NCBI RefSeq assembly: GCF_025913575.1
Contig: NZ_CP109785.1
Span: 1,054,001 to 1,118,000, forward strand
Reading direction: 5' to 3'
DNA: 64,000 nt
Source: Halocatena marina
GTDB lineage: Archaea > Halobacteriota > Halobacteria > Halobacteriales > Haloarculaceae
Shown: piece by piece, positions 36,014 to 43,953 of the stretch
Numbering within the stretch: the first letter of the stretch is position 1
Layout of the letters: each line of letters starts with the position of its first letter
Position numbers and translations under genes: made by a program
Notes under the pieces: generated by a model
The model's database searches: none
Seen by the model: only the letters and a program-made list of their open reading frames with translations
Told to the model about the DNA's origin: nothing

Positions 36014-36635
36014 GACACTCAAACAGTACGAACGCCGCTCACAGCCGCATTACTCTCTGAGGAATCGACGTTTGTTTCTATGGCTCTCCTTTGCGTCTCG
36101 GCTTTCGATCGCGTACCACAGTGTCGTCTGGAATGAAGTGGTATACACCGATCAGAGATCAAACTCGGAGGTACATAATTTTGTTACTAAACGTAACTAT
36201 TATTATACGCGAGTATAGTGTGTATTGACGTACCACATCATCGTGTATACCAGAGTGATTCGAAACGATCGCTCACAGTATCACAGAGTAGTCGCTGTAA
36301 TCACGTACGGCATGTTGAGCTCGCAACTCTCGACTGTGGGGTTGATCGGACGAGTCAAGACTGGGACGTCACGCAACCACTCGATACTGAAACAGCGTCC
36401 AAAAGCGCTGGAAGCTGGCGATCTCCAGCTTCCAATCCATTCAGATGCTTGCTACCGATCATCCCTCCTTACGAGCAGCACGAAGCACCCCTAATCCTCA
36501 TTTTGTATTTAATTCACTAGATATTTTATAATCTTTACACTAGTAGAAAATATTATTAGTATAGAGTTTATTGTATGGTGATGTACCACGTAACAGTGTG
36601 TACCCAAGCAATGGAGGCCTATACCATATCTTACC
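36014..36635. other. Spacer before the cellulase cluster
   Basis: About 620 bases, AT-rich near both ends, with no gene. Two stretches resemble each other: around 36219-36250 and around 36571-36605 both contain GTACCAC followed by GTGTATACC or GTGTGTACC. The second lies 30-65 bases before the first GH5 gene, so the shared part may be a regulatory site. An inverted repeat GTTAC/GTAAC (near 36183-36197) is also present. Confidence 0.45.
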
Positions 36636-38690
36636 ATGAGTGGAAACACAGAACGGAACAGAACGAATGAATCGACACGGATCCGATCGAAGGTCCAAAA
36701 CTGGTCAACATCGCGGCGGAATTTCCTGCGAGCGGCCGTAGCGGCAGGGGGACTTGCTTCGGGCTTCAGTTCAGTTGCGGTCAACGACGCTGCAGCGGCA
36801 GGCATTCCGACGCCGTGGCTCCACCGGGACGGCAACTTGATCAAGGATCCAGACGGCAACACGGTTACGCTTCGCGGTGTCAACATTGCGGATCCAAAGC
36901 GAATCGACGTCACCGCACCCGCACGTGGGATGACTGCCGTTCAGGTCATCGACATGCTCACCAACGAGAGTAACGGTTGGTATCCACGAATGATCCGGCT
37001 ACCGGTTCAACCCGTCGACATCGGTGAGTACGAACCCGGTTCGGGACCACCGATACCGGCGTTCGATCAGAGCCAACTGGAGAGTTACTTGAACGACCAT
37101 CTCGACGCGGCGGTCCAGCGATGTGCCGAGCGTGGCGTCTACTGTATCATCGACTATCATCGACACAGAGACGTTCAGTGGGCAGAGGGACAGTCGGGCC
37201 CCGTCAACACGGCCCTCCAAGACGAAGTCAACATGTTTTGGGACATCGTCGCCCCGCGCTACGCCGATCAGTCTCACGTCTTATACGAGGTGTACAACGA
37301 GCCACAGGAGCCGGGGATGTGGAATGATCCAACGACCACCGAGTGGGTAGCCGATATTTGGCGACTCTGGCTGGATATGGCTCAGCCATGGGTTGATACG
37401 ATCCGATCTCATGCTGATAACCTGATCCTCATGGGATCGCCCAGTTGGTCCCAGAGCCCGGAAGGTGCGCTCGTTGAGGAGTTCTCTGGCAGTGATATCG
37501 CCTACACCTACCACGTCTATCCGGGTCACAATGTGAGTGCTGAGAGCTGTCACTGCTGGGATGACGCCACAGTGAATGGCGAAGGCGTCGCGCAGGTGTA
37601 TGAACAGGCTCCACTGTTCGTCACTGAATTCGGTTGGGAACAGAACGCTGGACGGTACATCGGCGGCACGGATACGTTCGGCAATGCGTTCCTCGATTGG
37701 CTCGGACAGAGCGATGCGATCCACTGGACCGCATGGGTTGCCGATCCCGTCTGGCAGCCAGTCATGTTCGATCGCCCGTTTGCCGATAATGCAGACGACT
37801 CAGTTGGAGATCCGTACAACGGGACCGTCCCCGAGGACTGTCCAAACGTGCCCTGTGAGTGGTCTCTCAACACAGGAAGCGGATTTATGGGCGATACCAT
37901 CAAGACCACGCTGTCGAATCTTCGCAACGATGGCGTTCCCGGTAGTGGCGGTGGTGGTGGCGATACGACCGCACCGACAGCGCCCTCAAATCTCTCGGTG
38001 ACGGAGACGACCAGTTCCTCAGTCACTGTGAGCTGGGACGGCTCCACTGATTCCGGTGGGAGCGGGCTGGCTCATTATGCGGTGTCGGTCGACGGAAGCC
38101 AGAACCAGACCGTCTCCGCTGGCACCACCTCGACGACGGTCGATTCGCTCGCTTCGGAGACGAGCTACGAGATCGGTGTCACCGCGGTCGATGGCGCGGG
38201 GAACACCTCCGGTGCGGTGACGACGACGGCGGCGACGGATGGCGGATCGACAGGCGGGTTGGTGATCAACGACTACGACGGCTCGCCCGCGTGGTCGTCA
38301 AACACGAACGATCTGGGCCAATGGTGTGGCGGTGGCTCGTTCCAGAACGGCGGTGGGGCAGTCTCTGGGGACGCCCTCGTTCTCGAGTACAACAACGGCG
38401 GATGGATACAAGAACAGATCAACCAGGACATCAGCGATTACACGACGCTCGTTCTCACCGCGAAAGGCGCATCTGGCGGCGAGGAAAGCGGCATTCAGTT
38501 CGAGATGGGCGGCGTGAGCACGTCACTTTCGAACGTCACCACCGACAGCATCGGCACGAGCGCTGCGGACGTGGCAGTTGATCTGGAGTCGGCGGGCGTC
38601 GATCGCTCTGCCTCCTCGTTGTCGCTCCGACTGAACTTCTGGGGAGCCGGAAGCAGTACTCTCTCCATCCAAGAACTCAGACTCGAATAG
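36636..38690 (+). CDS. Tat-exported GH5 cellulase-like enzyme with FN3 and C-terminal module (first of three)
   Basis: A 684-residue enzyme. The Tat signal (TSRRNFLRAAVAAGG) is about 25 residues in. The GH5 barrel (about 60-430) has RGVNIADP, IIDYHRHRD, YEVYNEP with E222 as acid/base, and LFVTEFGWE with E331 as nucleophile. A glycine linker leads to an FN3 domain (about 445-532) and an unnamed beta module (about 542-684). GH5 members cleave beta-1,4-glucans and related polymers; the sequence resembles haloarchaeal cellulases, though mannan or mixed-linkage glucan cannot be excluded. The last module is nearly identical in DNA to that of the GH12 gene. It is first in a row of five exported hydrolases. 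Confidence 0.92.
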   Translation: MSGNTERNRTNESTRIRSKVQNWSTSRRNFLRAAVAAGGLASGFSSVAVNDAAAAGIPTPWLHRDGNLIKDPDGNTVTLRGVNIADPKRIDVTAPARGMTAVQVIDMLTNESNGWYPRMIRLPVQPVDIGEYEPGSGPPIPAFDQSQLESYLNDHLDAAVQRCAERGVYCIIDYHRHRDVQWAEGQSGPVNTALQDEVNMFWDIVAPRYADQSHVLYEVYNEPQEPGMWNDPTTTEWVADIWRLWLDMAQPWVDTIRSHADNLILMGSPSWSQSPEGALVEEFSGSDIAYTYHVYPGHNVSAESCHCWDDATVNGEGVAQVYEQAPLFVTEFGWEQNAGRYIGGTDTFGNAFLDWLGQSDAIHWTAWVADPVWQPVMFDRPFADNADDSVGDPYNGTVPEDCPNVPCEWSLNTGSGFMGDTIKTTLSNLRNDGVPGSGGGGGDTTAPTAPSNLSVTETTSSSVTVSWDGSTDSGGSGLAHYAVSVDGSQNQTVSAGTTSTTVDSLASETSYEIGVTAVDGAGNTSGAVTTTAATDGGSTGGLVINDYDGSPAWSSNTNDLGQWCGGGSFQNGGGAVSGDALVLEYNNGGWIQEQINQDISDYTTLVLTAKGASGGEESGIQFEMGGVSTSLSNVTTDSIGTSAADVAVDLESAGVDRSASSLSLRLNFWGAGSSTLSIQELRLE
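37992..38218 (+). repeat. FN3 coding repeat, copy 1
   Basis: The DNA coding for the FN3 domain of the first GH5 enzyme closely matches 45052-45278 in the mannanase-like gene, with mostly third-position changes. It indicates module exchange within the cluster. Confidence 0.75.
38262..38690 (+). repeat. C-terminal module repeat, copy 1
   Basis: This 429-base segment, ending at the stop codon, is almost identical to 43498-43926 in the GH12 gene, including synonymous positions. Differences gather near the 3' third. The identity is much higher than between the catalytic domains, pointing to recent duplication or gene conversion. Confidence 0.9.
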
Positions 38691-38712
38691 CAGTACGATC
38701 CCTACACGAGTA

Positions 38713-38767
38713 ATCGACAATCACGTTGTCGATAGTCGGCCTCAGTGCTGGCGTCTCCAGCGCTGAG
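38713..38767 (+). terminator. Two tandem hairpins between the first and second GH5 genes
   Basis: ATCGACAA (38713-38720) pairs with TTGTCGAT (38726-38733), 8 bases, loop of 5. Then CTCAGTGCTGG (38741-38751) pairs with CCAGCGCTGAG (38757-38767), 11 bases with one G-U pair, loop of 5. They fill most of the 110-base gap. They may end or trim the first transcript or protect its 3' end while allowing read-through. Confidence 0.6.
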
Positions 38768-38800
38768 ATCAAATCATTTCATTGGTCAATTCGACGAATA

Positions 38801-41122
38801 ATGTCACACGACAATCAAACGAACGAAAGCAACACTGGATCGCATAGCAACCGAACGATCGACACGCTATCCCGGCGCGATGTCCTGAAGTCCACGGTTG
38901 CGGCTGGTGCATTTGCGACTGGTATTGGCACAGGCGTTGTCGGTACAGCTGGAGCAGCGGTGATCCCGACGCCACCGCTGCACGTCGACGGTAACCTGAT
39001 CAAAGATCCCGACGGCGCAACGGTTTCACTGCGCGGCGTCAACATTGCGGATCCAAAGCGAATCAACGTAACGTCGCAGGCACGCGGAAAGACAGCCGAG
39101 CAGGTCGTCACTATGCTGACCGACACCAGCCAGAACTGGCATTCGCGGGCGATTCGAATACCAGTTCAGCCAGTCGATATTGGCGAACATCCACCCGGAG
39201 AGGGGCCATCACCGGTGGCGTTCACTCAAAGCCAACTCGAAAGCTACCTCACAGATCACCTCGATCCGCTGATCGAGCACTGCTTAGCGCGAGGGGCGTA
39301 CGCCATCGTTGACTATCACCGTCACCGCGATATCCAGTGGACGAACACGTCGCTCCACGACGAGGTCGAACTGTTCTGGGATACGGTCGCACCACGGTAT
39401 GCCGATCAGCCACACGTCATGTACGAACTGTACAACGAACCACAGGAACCCGGTATGTGGGGTGATCCGACGCAAAAGTCCAACTGGGCGGATGTCTGGC
39501 GCGACTGGAAATCCACGGCCCAGCCGTGGGTCGACCTGATCCGCTCACACGCACCGGACAACCTCGTCCTGATCGGGTCACCGAGCTGGACCCAGAGTCC
39601 CGAGGGTGCGCTCGTCGAACCATTTGATGGCAGTAATCTCGCCTATACCTACCACGTCTATCCAGGCCATCAAGTGAGCCAATCCAGCTGTCACTGCTGG
39701 GACGATGCCACAGTGAATGGCGAGGGCGTCGCGCAGGTGTACGAAGAGTATCCTCTGTTTGTCACGGAGTTCGGCTGGCAAGAGGGTGCTGGGCGGTGGA
39801 TCGGCGGTACGGATACGTTTGGTTCGGCGTTTCTCGACTGGCTCGAACAGAGCGATGCGATCCACTGGACTGCGTGGGTTGGCGACCCGGTCTGGTTGCC
39901 AGCAATGTTCGACATGCCGTTCACTGATATCAGCTGGGAGGACAACATCGGAAATCCGTACGAAGAAGACGTTCCGACGGAGTGTCCGAATCTCCCCTGT
40001 GAGTGGTCTGTGCTCAGCGGCGACGGGCAGATGGGTGATGACATCAAGAACACGCTGAACAGTCTCCGTAATGACAACCCACCAACTGTCCCCTACGACG
40101 AACAGCTGCCGCCGGTGCCGTCTGGTCTCACTGTCGATGGTGTGACCGAGGTCACCGTCGACATCTCGTGGTCAGCCGTGACGGATAACGGCGACGCCGG
40201 ATTGAGCCACTACAACATCACTCTCGATGGGACGAAGCGCACAGAGGCCCCGAAGGGGACAACAAGCACTACGATCTCAGAACTCACTGCTGATACGACG
40301 TACACGATCGGCGTATCGGCGGTTGACCGCGCGCGTAACGAATCCTCGACGGTAACTGCGCAAGCGACGACGGACGTTTTCGAGGATTCAACGGCACCGT
40401 CGGTGCCAGCAAATCTCTCCTCGCCATCGAACACCTACCGATCGGTGACAATCTCGTGGGACGCCTCGACCGATGCGGGGGATGCAGAGACAGCTGGACT
40501 TGGTCACTACAACGTCTACATGGACGGTACCAAAGAAACAGAAATCGAAGCAGGAACAACGGAGGCGATTCTGACCGGATTGGACTCGGACACCACCTAC
40601 GAATTCGGTGTGTCGGCGGTCGACCGTGCGGGCAACGAGTCCACACAATCGACGCTGTCGGTGACGACCGATCTGGCTGGGGCGGGTCCAGATGACTTGC
40701 TGATCAACGACTTCGATGGATCGCCAGCGTGGCCAACCTCGAACGACCTCGGCAACTGGACGGGTTCGGGTGGCTTTGAGAGCATCGGTGTGACTGATGG
40801 CACACTGCGCATCGACTACAACGCCAGCGGCTGGTACGGCACCAAGGTGGCCCAAGACATCTCGAACTACTCGGCGCTCCGGATGAAGGTCGTCGGCGAC
40901 AACGGCGGCGAACACAGAGATATTCAGCTCTCATTCGGTGGCGTCCAGCAGATGCTCCCTCAAGTGACCGACAACACGATCGAGACGACGCCGACGATCG
41001 TCTCGGTTGATCTCGAAGCCGCAGGCGTGGACCGTGCATCACCCGGTCAGCTCGATCTCCAGTTCTACAACGGGGGCAACAGCGCTATCGAAATCGAGGA
41101 GCTCTGGCTCGAACAGAGCTGA
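38801..41122 (+). CDS. Tat-exported GH5 cellulase-like enzyme with two FN3 domains and C-terminal module (second)
   Basis: A 773-residue enzyme. I chose the ATG at 38801, after the hairpins, because it places the Tat motif (LSRRDVLKSTVAAG) properly; the frame is open further upstream. The GH5 barrel (about 55-425) has RGVNIADP, IVDYHRHRD, YELYNEP with E213, and FVTEFGWQ with E323. Two FN3 domains (about 430-525 and 528-625) and a diverged copy of the C-terminal module (about 630-773) follow. The barrel is clearly a paralogue of the first GH5 enzyme. It is exported, and the extra FN3 domain would give a longer reach. Confidence 0.92.
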   Translation: MSHDNQTNESNTGSHSNRTIDTLSRRDVLKSTVAAGAFATGIGTGVVGTAGAAVIPTPPLHVDGNLIKDPDGATVSLRGVNIADPKRINVTSQARGKTAEQVVTMLTDTSQNWHSRAIRIPVQPVDIGEHPPGEGPSPVAFTQSQLESYLTDHLDPLIEHCLARGAYAIVDYHRHRDIQWTNTSLHDEVELFWDTVAPRYADQPHVMYELYNEPQEPGMWGDPTQKSNWADVWRDWKSTAQPWVDLIRSHAPDNLVLIGSPSWTQSPEGALVEPFDGSNLAYTYHVYPGHQVSQSSCHCWDDATVNGEGVAQVYEEYPLFVTEFGWQEGAGRWIGGTDTFGSAFLDWLEQSDAIHWTAWVGDPVWLPAMFDMPFTDISWEDNIGNPYEEDVPTECPNLPCEWSVLSGDGQMGDDIKNTLNSLRNDNPPTVPYDEQLPPVPSGLTVDGVTEVTVDISWSAVTDNGDAGLSHYNITLDGTKRTEAPKGTTSTTISELTADTTYTIGVSAVDRARNESSTVTAQATTDVFEDSTAPSVPANLSSPSNTYRSVTISWDASTDAGDAETAGLGHYNVYMDGTKETEIEAGTTEAILTGLDSDTTYEFGVSAVDRAGNESTQSTLSVTTDLAGAGPDDLLINDFDGSPAWPTSNDLGNWTGSGGFESIGVTDGTLRIDYNASGWYGTKVAQDISNYSALRMKVVGDNGGEHRDIQLSFGGVQQMLPQVTDNTIETTPTIVSVDLEAAGVDRASPGQLDLQFYNGGNSAIEIEELWLEQS

Positions 41123-41220
41123 GATGATACCTGAATGATGTCTCCATCAGGCATCCGCTCTATCGACGTGATGTATCGATCCCGAATCACACCCACGATA
41201 ACAAAACAGATCCGATCGAC

Positions 41221-42471
41221 ATGACACACGACATGAACGCAGAACGAACCGACACACTGCCAGAAGGAGACGAATCCACAGCCCGTGACCAGCGGATTGT
41301 ACGGAACACGAGCCGGCGCGTCTTCCTACAGGCTGTCGGTGCCGGTGCAGTGCTCGGGGCCTTCACGATTGGCCACGCAGAAGCGGCTGGAATTCCGACG
41401 CCGTGGCTCCATCGGGACAGGAATCTTATCCGAGATCCAAGCGGAAATAAGGTGATTCTCCGTGGGGTAAACATCCCCGACGTGAGCCGTCTGAACGCGG
41501 ACAACTACTACTCCTACACAGCTGCGGAGTATATCGATTGGGCCACGAACGGGAACGCTCCCCCTGGGACCGACGATCCGAACGGCTGGTACGCTCGGGT
41601 GATTCGGTTGCCTGCACAACCAGTCGATATCGGTGGCCACTCGCCCGGCGCGGCGCCTCCCGCACCGGCGTTCACCCAGAGTCAACTCGATAGCTACGTG
41701 ACGAATCATCTTCGCCCCGCAGTTGACCACTGCCGTGATCGGGGTGTCTACTGCATCGTCGATTATCACCGTCACCGCGGCCAGTACGACGAGAATCTCT
41801 GGTTCACGAGCGACGCTATCGACAATGAGGTCCAACTGTTCTGGAACACTGTTGCTCCCGAGTTCGCCAACGACTCGCACGTCCTATTCGAGGTGTACAA
41901 CGAGCCGACCGAGCCGTATCCCGACGACGTGGACCCGGCCTCGGATTCGCAGGCGGCGCTGGACGCGTGGAATCAGTGGAAGCAGAACGCTCAGCCGTGG
42001 GTCGATACGATCCGCCAGCACGCGCCACAGAACCTCGTACTCATCGGATCGCCACGGTGGTCCCAGTGGACCGCTCAAGCCCCTCGAAACGAGTTCGATG
42101 GAGATAATCTCGCGTATACAGGCCACGTGTACGGCCAAGACAATCTCAAGCCGTTCGCTGACTCGTTCGGCGCACCGTCCCAAGACGTGCCCGTCTTCCT
42201 GACTGAATGGGGATACAAGACCGGTCGAGCACCCTACTTGTCTGGTACAACGGCTGTGGAGGGCCAGATGTTTCTGGATCTCTTCGACAACTACCCGATC
42301 CATCCCATTCCATGGGCCTTCGACTTCCGGTGGGTGCCCCAGTTCTTCAACAGGCAGACGCGCGACGATTGGGAACTGCTCCGCAACAACGAGACCCACG
42401 GTGGACTCGTGAAGGATCTGCTCTATGAGAACCGAAACAACGATCTCCCGACCGATGGAGGGAGCGCTTGA
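41221..42471 (+). CDS. Tat-exported single-domain GH5 cellulase-like enzyme (third)
   Basis: A 416-residue enzyme consisting of a Tat signal (TSRRVFLQAVGAG) and a GH5 barrel only, with no FN3 or C-terminal module. The catalytic motifs are FEVYNEP with E228 and VFLTEWGYK with E329, and the substrate-side IVDYHRHRG. It is a more distant paralogue of the two preceding enzymes and has an insertion after VNIPDVS (about residues 90-115). The start could also be the ATG four codons later. It is 98 bases after the second GH5 gene and 33 before the GH12 gene, within the operon. Confidence 0.9.
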   Translation: MTHDMNAERTDTLPEGDESTARDQRIVRNTSRRVFLQAVGAGAVLGAFTIGHAEAAGIPTPWLHRDRNLIRDPSGNKVILRGVNIPDVSRLNADNYYSYTAAEYIDWATNGNAPPGTDDPNGWYARVIRLPAQPVDIGGHSPGAAPPAPAFTQSQLDSYVTNHLRPAVDHCRDRGVYCIVDYHRHRGQYDENLWFTSDAIDNEVQLFWNTVAPEFANDSHVLFEVYNEPTEPYPDDVDPASDSQAALDAWNQWKQNAQPWVDTIRQHAPQNLVLIGSPRWSQWTAQAPRNEFDGDNLAYTGHVYGQDNLKPFADSFGAPSQDVPVFLTEWGYKTGRAPYLSGTTAVEGQMFLDLFDNYPIHPIPWAFDFRWVPQFFNRQTRDDWELLRNNETHGGLVKDLLYENRNNDLPTDGGSA

Positions 42472-42504
42472 CACCCTCCGACCGATGGACGTAGAATACA
42501 GACA

Positions 42505-43926
42505 ATGACAGAAGACACACACGATACCGGCTCGACAGAGGACCGAGAGACGAACAGCGCTACCAGTAAACAGCGATCGAGCAATCGATTTGTCGACGTA
42601 TTCGGTGGTGCTTCACGCCGGGATTTCCTGAAGGCGGGTGCCGCCATCGGGGTCGGCAGTCTCGCACTCGGTTTCGGAAGTTCGGCGATGGCCGCGAAAG
42701 TCGAGGAAAAGTGCAACACTGATTACGGCAAGATCGACGTCGGGAACGGGTTCACGCTGATGGACAACCAGTGGGGGATGGCAGGTGCCGATCAGTGTAT
42801 CTGGCTCAACGACGACGGAAGCTATGGGTACGACTTCGACGCATCGAACGCAGGCGGCGGGATCAACTATCCAGAGGTGTTCATCGGAACGCGACCGTGG
42901 GGTGACGACACGGGCGTCGCCGAGTTCCCTCTCCAGCGCCAAGACGTTGATGAGTTTGTGATGGAGGTTGATGCCGACAGCAATATCTCTGGCGGCGAGT
43001 GGGACTGGGCCGAAGAGTGGTGGTTGATGGAACAGCCCCCTGACCAGCAGACCGAAACACACCAGTACGAGATCATGCTGTTGCTCGATTGGGGTGGTGG
43101 CCACGATCACGGAGGTGTGCAGGTTCCCGGTGCCTGGACCGACCGCTTTGGCAACACGGTTGATCTCTGGACCGTCTATAACTCCGGTGGAACGAGCGCC
43201 AAGTTCTACATCTTCCGGATTCAGGGTGGTCACGATGGCGGCAAGATCGACATGGCAGAGATCATCGAGTATCTCAGTACGAACGAGGGAATCCGAGGCG
43301 ACCTGTGGCTTTCGGGTATCGAACTCGGAAACGAGTACTGGAGTGGTGCCGTGGGACAGACCACCTACAACACGTTCAATGTCACTATCAACGGCTCGAC
43401 GTACACGAGCGGGAGCAGCGACGGAGCCGAGACGCCAACAGCAACACCGACAGACACACCCACCGACACACCAACTGACACGCCGGGTGGCGGGCTAGTG
43501 ATCAACGACTACGACGGCTCACCCGCGTGGTCGTCGAACACGAACGATCTGGGCCAGTGGTGTGGCGGCGGCTCGTTCCAGAACGGCGGTGGGGCAGTCT
43601 CTGGGGACGCCCTCGTTCTCGAGTACAACAACGGCGGGTGGATGCAAGAACAGATCAACCAGGACATCAGCGATTACACGACGCTCGTTCTCACCGTGAA
43701 AGGCGCATCTGGCGGCGAGGAAAGCGGCATTCAGTTCGAGATGGGCGGCGTGAGCACGTCACTTGCTGCGGTGACAAGCGACAGCATCGGCACGAGTTAC
43801 TCTGATCTCACCGTCGATCTGGAGTCGGCGGGCGTCGATCGCTCTGCCTCCTCGCTGTCGCTGCGACTGAACTTCTGGGGAGCCGGAAGCAGCACTCTCT
43901 CCATCCAAGAACTCAGACTCGAATAG
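42505..43926 (+). CDS. Tat-exported GH12 endoglucanase with Thr/Pro linker and C-terminal module
   Basis: A 473-residue enzyme. The Tat signal (ASRRDFLKAGAAIG) is about 35 residues in. The catalytic domain (about 70-315) has GH12 marks: LMDNQWGMAGADQCIW, HQYEIMLLLDWGG with E189 as likely nucleophile, and LSGIELGNEYWSG with E273 as acid/base. GH12 enzymes cleave beta-1,4- and mixed-linkage glucans with retention. A short linker of TPTDTPTD repeats (about 313-330) joins the C-terminal module (about 332-473), nearly identical to that of the first GH5 enzyme. The gene is 33 bases after the third GH5 gene and 27 bases before the mannanase-like gene. Confidence 0.88.
   Translation: MTEDTHDTGSTEDRETNSATSKQRSSNRFVDVFGGASRRDFLKAGAAIGVGSLALGFGSSAMAAKVEEKCNTDYGKIDVGNGFTLMDNQWGMAGADQCIWLNDDGSYGYDFDASNAGGGINYPEVFIGTRPWGDDTGVAEFPLQRQDVDEFVMEVDADSNISGGEWDWAEEWWLMEQPPDQQTETHQYEIMLLLDWGGGHDHGGVQVPGAWTDRFGNTVDLWTVYNSGGTSAKFYIFRIQGGHDGGKIDMAEIIEYLSTNEGIRGDLWLSGIELGNEYWSGAVGQTTYNTFNVTINGSTYTSGSSDGAETPTATPTDTPTDTPTDTPGGGLVINDYDGSPAWSSNTNDLGQWCGGGSFQNGGGAVSGDALVLEYNNGGWMQEQINQDISDYTTLVLTVKGASGGEESGIQFEMGGVSTSLAAVTSDSIGTSYSDLTVDLESAGVDRSASSLSLRLNFWGAGSSTLSIQELRLE
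43498..43926 (+). repeat. C-terminal module repeat, copy 2
   Basis: Second copy of the 429-base segment at 38262-38690, same length with no gaps, ending at the stop codon of the GH12 gene. Confidence 0.9.
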
Positions 43927-43953
43927 CCAAGTAACCACACGTCCAACAGAACA

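Noticed and set aside
43437..43485. Short tandem repeat that could be taken for a CRISPR or satellite
   Set aside because: It codes the Thr/Pro/Asp linker of the GH12 enzyme; no spacer-repeat structure.
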